In this document: piece after piece, positions 5,800 through 7,931 of the stretch
Position numbering within the stretch: the stretch's first letter is position 1
How the letters are laid out: the number at the start of each line of letters is the position of its first letter
DNA from: Terriglobia bacterium
Lineage (GTDB): Bacteria > Acidobacteriota > Terriglobia > UBA7540
Assembly (NCBI GenBank): GCA_030040515.1
Contig: JASHTO010000148.1
Location: 1 to 7,931 of the forward strand
Reading direction: 5' to 3'
Length of the DNA: 7,931 nucleotides
Position numbers and translations under genes: made by a program
The notes under the pieces: model-generated
Told to the model about the DNA's origin: nothing
Databases searched by the model: none
What the model saw: only the letters and a program-made list of their open reading frames with translations

Positions 5800-5828
5800 A
5801 TATTATGTTGCTGGCCGTTTCGAGTCAA
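5800..5828 (-). promoter_or_regulatory. Near-consensus sigma-70 promoter driving the small transcript
   Basis: On the minus strand TTGACT (plus 5823-5828) is separated by exactly 17 nt from TAATAT (plus 5800-5805). Each hexamer is one base off consensus. Transcription should begin near the A at 5793, giving a 22-nt leader. It lies 54 bases beyond the pcm stop codon, so the unit has its own start. Confidence 0.85.
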
Positions 5829-5881
5829 GAAAAAGTTCACGGTAGTGTTTGGCCGAAAACCGAAATGCGGCGAGGCAAAGG

Positions 5882-6541
5882 TCAATTGTCCTCCGGCCAG
5901 CCGCCCTTTCCGAGCAGGGGCACAAACTGGCAGGCGTCAAGATGCTGGGTGATGAGTTGGCCCTTTTGCCGGGAGAGCCGGAGCAACTCCTGATGATGCA
6001 AGTTCCCCACCGGAACCACCAGACGGCCGCCTTCCGCGAGCTGGTCAAGTAGAACTGTTGGCACGCTGGGCGCTGCCGCGCTGACAATCACCACGTCGTA
6101 GGGCGCGTGCGTGGCCAGGCCCTCGCTCCCATCTCCGGCAATCACCTCCACGTTGGCATATCCGAGGCGCGCGAGTCGAAGACGGGCGCTGTCCGCCAGT
6201 CGTGCATTGATTTCCATCATCCATACGGTCGCGCCCAGGTGCACGAGGATTGCCGCCTGGTAGCCGCTTCCCCCTCCAATTTCGAGCGCCTTGTCCCCCG
6301 TGGCGACGGCGGCGGCCTGCGTCATGGCCGCGACCATGTAGGGTTGGGAGATCGTTTCCCACAAGCCGATGGGCAGAGGGCGGTCCGCGTAGGCGGCGCT
6401 GATCATGGCGGGGGGTACAAACTCGTGGCGGGGAACCTGACGCATGGCCTCGAGCACGCGCTCGTCACGGATACCCCGCCGCCGGAGCTGCGTTTCCACC
6501 ATGTCCCGGGCTTGAATTTCAAACGAATCAGCGACGGCCAT
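5882..6541 (-). CDS. pcm: Protein-L-isoaspartate O-methyltransferase
   Basis: A 219-residue cytoplasmic repair enzyme that transfers methyl from SAM to L-isoaspartyl residues in aged proteins, starting their return to aspartate. ARDMVETQLRRRGIRDERVL is the family N-terminal helix, and VPRHEFVP precedes the substrate region. The hallmark RPLPIG...TISQPYMVAAM loop spans about residues 54-73. SAM motif I is LEIGGGSGYQ (86-95), with G in place of the usual T. GDGSEG, YDVVIVSAAAP and LAEGGRLVVPVG follow, and CQFVPLLGKGGW gives the typical C-terminus. Length matches the family. The start at 6541 lacks a clear ribosome site. The gene begins 53 bases after the CDP-alcohol transferase stop and is probably the last gene of the greA operon. 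Confidence 0.95.
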   Translation of the reverse strand: MAVADSFEIQARDMVETQLRRRGIRDERVLEAMRQVPRHEFVPPAMISAAYADRPLPIGLWETISQPYMVAAMTQAAAVATGDKALEIGGGSGYQAAILVHLGATVWMMEINARLADSARLRLARLGYANVEVIAGDGSEGLATHAPYDVVIVSAAAPSVPTVLLDQLAEGGRLVVPVGNLHHQELLRLSRQKGQLITQHLDACQFVPLLGKGGWPEDN

Positions 6542-6594
6542 GCTTTTGGGTTTTTTGCGTTGGGGTGTAGCGATAGAATTTTCCGGACGCGGCG

Positions 6595-7197
6595 CTAACC
6601 GACGCCCTGCTGACCGGCCAGCTTTTGTGCTTCCTGGCGCGTGTAAAGAATGCGATGGATCACTGTGATGTTGGAGAGCACGGCGATCAGCCAGAGAACA
6701 GGCGCCATGCGGTCAAACAGCGCCCCGATAATGATAAGCACCACGCGCTCCGGCCTTTCCATGAATCCCACCTTGCACGTGGGAATCAGATTCTCGGCAC
6801 GGGCGCGCGTGTAGCTGATCATCACGGAGCCGATCATGGCAACGGCCACCAGGCAGACGTAAGTGTAACGGTTGATGCGCCCGTAATAGACCAACAGGCC
6901 GATGAGCAGGCAGAGATCTGAATAGCGGTCCATGACCGAATCGTAAAATCCGCCAAACGGAGTGACACGATGGGCGAGGCGCGCCACGCGGCCGTCCGTC
7001 ATATCGAAAACACCCGCTAGGATGATGGTGGTTCCGGCCCAGGCGAAGAATCCGTAGGCAAACAGATACGCCGCCAGGCAATTGATGATGAAGCCGATGA
7101 AAGTAAGAAAATTGGGATTGATGCCGCTGGAGACAAAGCCCCGCACGATGGCATCAAGAACGTGCTGGAGAGCGTCGCCGATTTTTCGGGTTACCAT
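6595..7197 (-). CDS. CDP-alcohol phosphatidyltransferase
   Basis: A 200-residue integral membrane enzyme that transfers a phosphatidyl group from CDP-diacylglycerol to an alcohol. The family signature DG-x2-AR-x8-G-x3-D-x3-D is complete: D65, D68, G69, A72, R73, G82, D86 and D90, within FDMTDGRVARL and FYDSVMDRYSD. The aspartates bind the metal ions. Hydrophobic segments occur at about residues 31-62, 94-104, 112-128, 152-160 and 165-178, consistent with about six membrane helices. MERPERVVLII after the third membrane region resembles phosphatidylinositol-phosphate or phosphatidylglycerophosphate synthase relatives, so the acceptor alcohol is not settled. It lies 74 bases downstream of greA and 53 upstream of pcm. 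No strong ribosome site precedes the ATG. Confidence 0.92.
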   Translation of the reverse strand: MVTRKIGDALQHVLDAIVRGFVSSGINPNFLTFIGFIINCLAAYLFAYGFFAWAGTTIILAGVFDMTDGRVARLAHRVTPFGGFYDSVMDRYSDLCLLIGLLVYYGRINRYTYVCLVAVAMIGSVMISYTRARAENLIPTCKVGFMERPERVVLIIIGALFDRMAPVLWLIAVLSNITVIHRILYTRQEAQKLAGQQGVG

Positions 7198-7271
7198 GTT
7201 CGCGTCCCGGGCATCGATGCGGAGCGCCGTGCGGTTCGAGGCCTTTTCGCGGCGGGTGCGGGCCGCGAGGC

Positions 7272-7742
7272 TCAGGCCTGCTCGTGAATGGTTACCACGG
7301 CGCGAATTTCGAACTCGCGCGAGCCCTGGGGCGTGGTCACATTCACCGTGTCGCCCATTTTCTTCCCCATCAGGGCGCGGCCGATCGGCGAAGTGGTGGA
7401 AATGCGCCCCTGGCTGACGTCCGCTTCCTCGCTGGTCACCAGCCGGTACTCAATCTGCGAGTCCCGGTCGACGTCGTAGAGGGTGACTTTGGAGCCGAAG
7501 GCGATGCGGTCCTTCGGAATGTTGTTCATGTTGATGAGCGAAAGGTCCGCCAGACGCGTCTTGAGCTGGATCAGCCGCGCGCTCACGAAATCCTGGCGCT
7601 GCTTCGCCATGATGTATTCGGCGTTCTCGCTCAAATCACCCAGCGCCCTCGCGCGCTTCAGCTCCTTGGGCAGCTCGTGATTCAGCTCGTGCTCCAAAGC
7701 CTGGATTTCTTCCTCGAGTTTTTGAACGATGGGTGAGGGCAT
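7272..7742 (-). CDS. greA: Transcription elongation factor GreA
   Basis: A 156-residue Gre factor that enters the RNA polymerase secondary channel and stimulates cleavage of backtracked transcripts. The N-terminal antiparallel coiled coil (about residues 5-72) carries the tip GDLSENAEY (35-43), whose D36 and E39 match the acidic residues essential in E. coli GreA. The C-terminal FKBP-like domain contains FGSKVTLYD, EADVSQGRIS and the family signature SPIGRALMGKKMGD. The length is typical. I start it at ATG 7742, where AGGA stands 8 bases upstream; an open extension to 7805 runs through the predicted -10 box and is not coding. It is the first gene of a probable operon with the phosphatidyltransferase and pcm. 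Confidence 0.95.
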   Translation of the reverse strand: MPSPIVQKLEEEIQALEHELNHELPKELKRARALGDLSENAEYIMAKQRQDFVSARLIQLKTRLADLSLINMNNIPKDRIAFGSKVTLYDVDRDSQIEYRLVTSEEADVSQGRISTTSPIGRALMGKKMGDTVNVTTPQGSREFEIRAVVTIHEQA

Positions 7743-7750
7743 TGTGCAAG

Positions 7751-7754
7751 TCCT
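7751..7754 (-). promoter_or_regulatory. Ribosome binding site AGGA for greA
   Basis: AGGA lies 8 bases upstream of the ATG at 7742. It supports this start over longer in-frame extensions. Confidence 0.6.
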
Positions 7755-7775
7755 GATACTTTGAGGTTCGCTGAC

Positions 7776-7805
7776 ATTATAGGTGAAACTGCAATGCCGG
7801 CGCAA
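7776..7805 (-). promoter_or_regulatory. Candidate greA operon promoter
   Basis: A perfect TATAAT (plus 7776-7781) is preceded by TTGCGC (plus 7800-7805) at an 18-nt spacing. The -35 matches consensus at only three of six positions. Transcription would start near 7769, leaving a leader of about 26 nt before greA. Confidence 0.6.
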
Positions 7806-7825
7806 CGCGGTCGCAGGACGGGTAG

Positions 7826-7839
7826 TGTCTCAGTTTGAA
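7826..7839 (+). repeat. Short dispersed repeat TGTCTCAGTTTGAA, copy 2
   Basis: Identical over 14 bases to 537-550 and followed six bases later by TAGCGGCG (within TGTAGCGG), the opening arm of a folded palindrome. It lies upstream of the greA promoter. Confidence 0.6.
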
Positions 7840-7845
7840 ATTCTG

Positions 7846-7931
7846 TAGCGGCGGTCGATTGACCGTCGCAGGGGCTTGCTCCGTCAGATGACGGACAAGC
7901 CCCTCAATGCGACGCTCATAGAGCGCCGCTA
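7846..7931. repeat. Folded palindromic element D, reaching the window edge
   Basis: TAGCGGCG (7846-7853) pairs with CGCCGCTA (7924-7931). Inside are GGTC/GACC with a GATT loop (7853-7864) and a long hairpin. That hairpin is built from GTCGCA/TGCGAC (7865-7870, 7908-7913), GGGGCTTG/CAAGCCCC (7871-7878, 7896-7903) and TCCGTC/GACGGA around AGAT (7880-7895). The outer arm ends exactly at the last base, so the element may extend further. Confidence 0.7.

Noticed and set aside
7284..7736. A 150-codon plus-strand open frame.
   Set aside because: It is a mirror of greA, whose signature motifs and ribosome site are on the minus strand.

Overview
The window is a high-GC bacterial chromosome segment. 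Gene content (greA, a CDP-alcohol phosphatidyltransferase, pcm, a LOG-family protein, a Nudix hydrolase, a Tat-exported GH31 alpha-xylosidase) and the palindrome-rich spacers suggest a soil-type Acidobacteriota member. That placement is an inference from protein style and spacer texture; there is no rRNA gene to confirm it.

Layout. (1) 16-429, minus: a small cysteine-rich zinc-ribbon protein. (2) 430-739: a spacer with a short dispersed repeat and a folded palindromic element. (3) 740-3048, plus: a GH31 alpha-xylosidase-like enzyme with a twin-arginine leader, split by a one-base frameshift near 1155-1159. (4) 3049-3333: a spacer with another large nested palindrome. (5) 3334-4235, plus: a protein-L-isoaspartate methyltransferase-like enzyme, also split by a one-base frameshift, near 3918-3924. 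(6) 4391-4822 and 4935-5519, plus: a Nudix hydrolase and a LOG/TIGR00730 nucleotide phosphoribohydrolase, separated by a third folded palindrome. (7) 5546-5828, minus: a compact self-contained transcription unit with a near-consensus sigma-70 promoter, a 16-nt anti-SD-complementary leader, a 15-codon ORF, several hairpins and a strong intrinsic terminator. (8) 5882-7742, minus: greA, then a CDP-alcohol phosphatidyltransferase, then pcm, in one direction with short gaps and probably one operon. (9) 7806-7931: a second copy of the dispersed repeat and a fourth folded palindrome, running to the window edge.

How the parts relate. The greA operon carries a housekeeping mix (transcript cleavage, phospholipid headgroup synthesis, isoaspartyl protein repair) and converges on the Nudix/LOG pair. 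The small minus-strand unit sits in the convergent gap, and its terminator would also catch read-through from pcm. The most unusual item is this small unit: it has every signal of a highly expressed gene but encodes almost no protein. The second is a set of intergenic palindromes with unlike sequences but the same architecture of an outer stem enclosing two inner hairpins. Two genes carry single-base deletions of the same kind, so assembly error has to be excluded before they are called pseudogenes.
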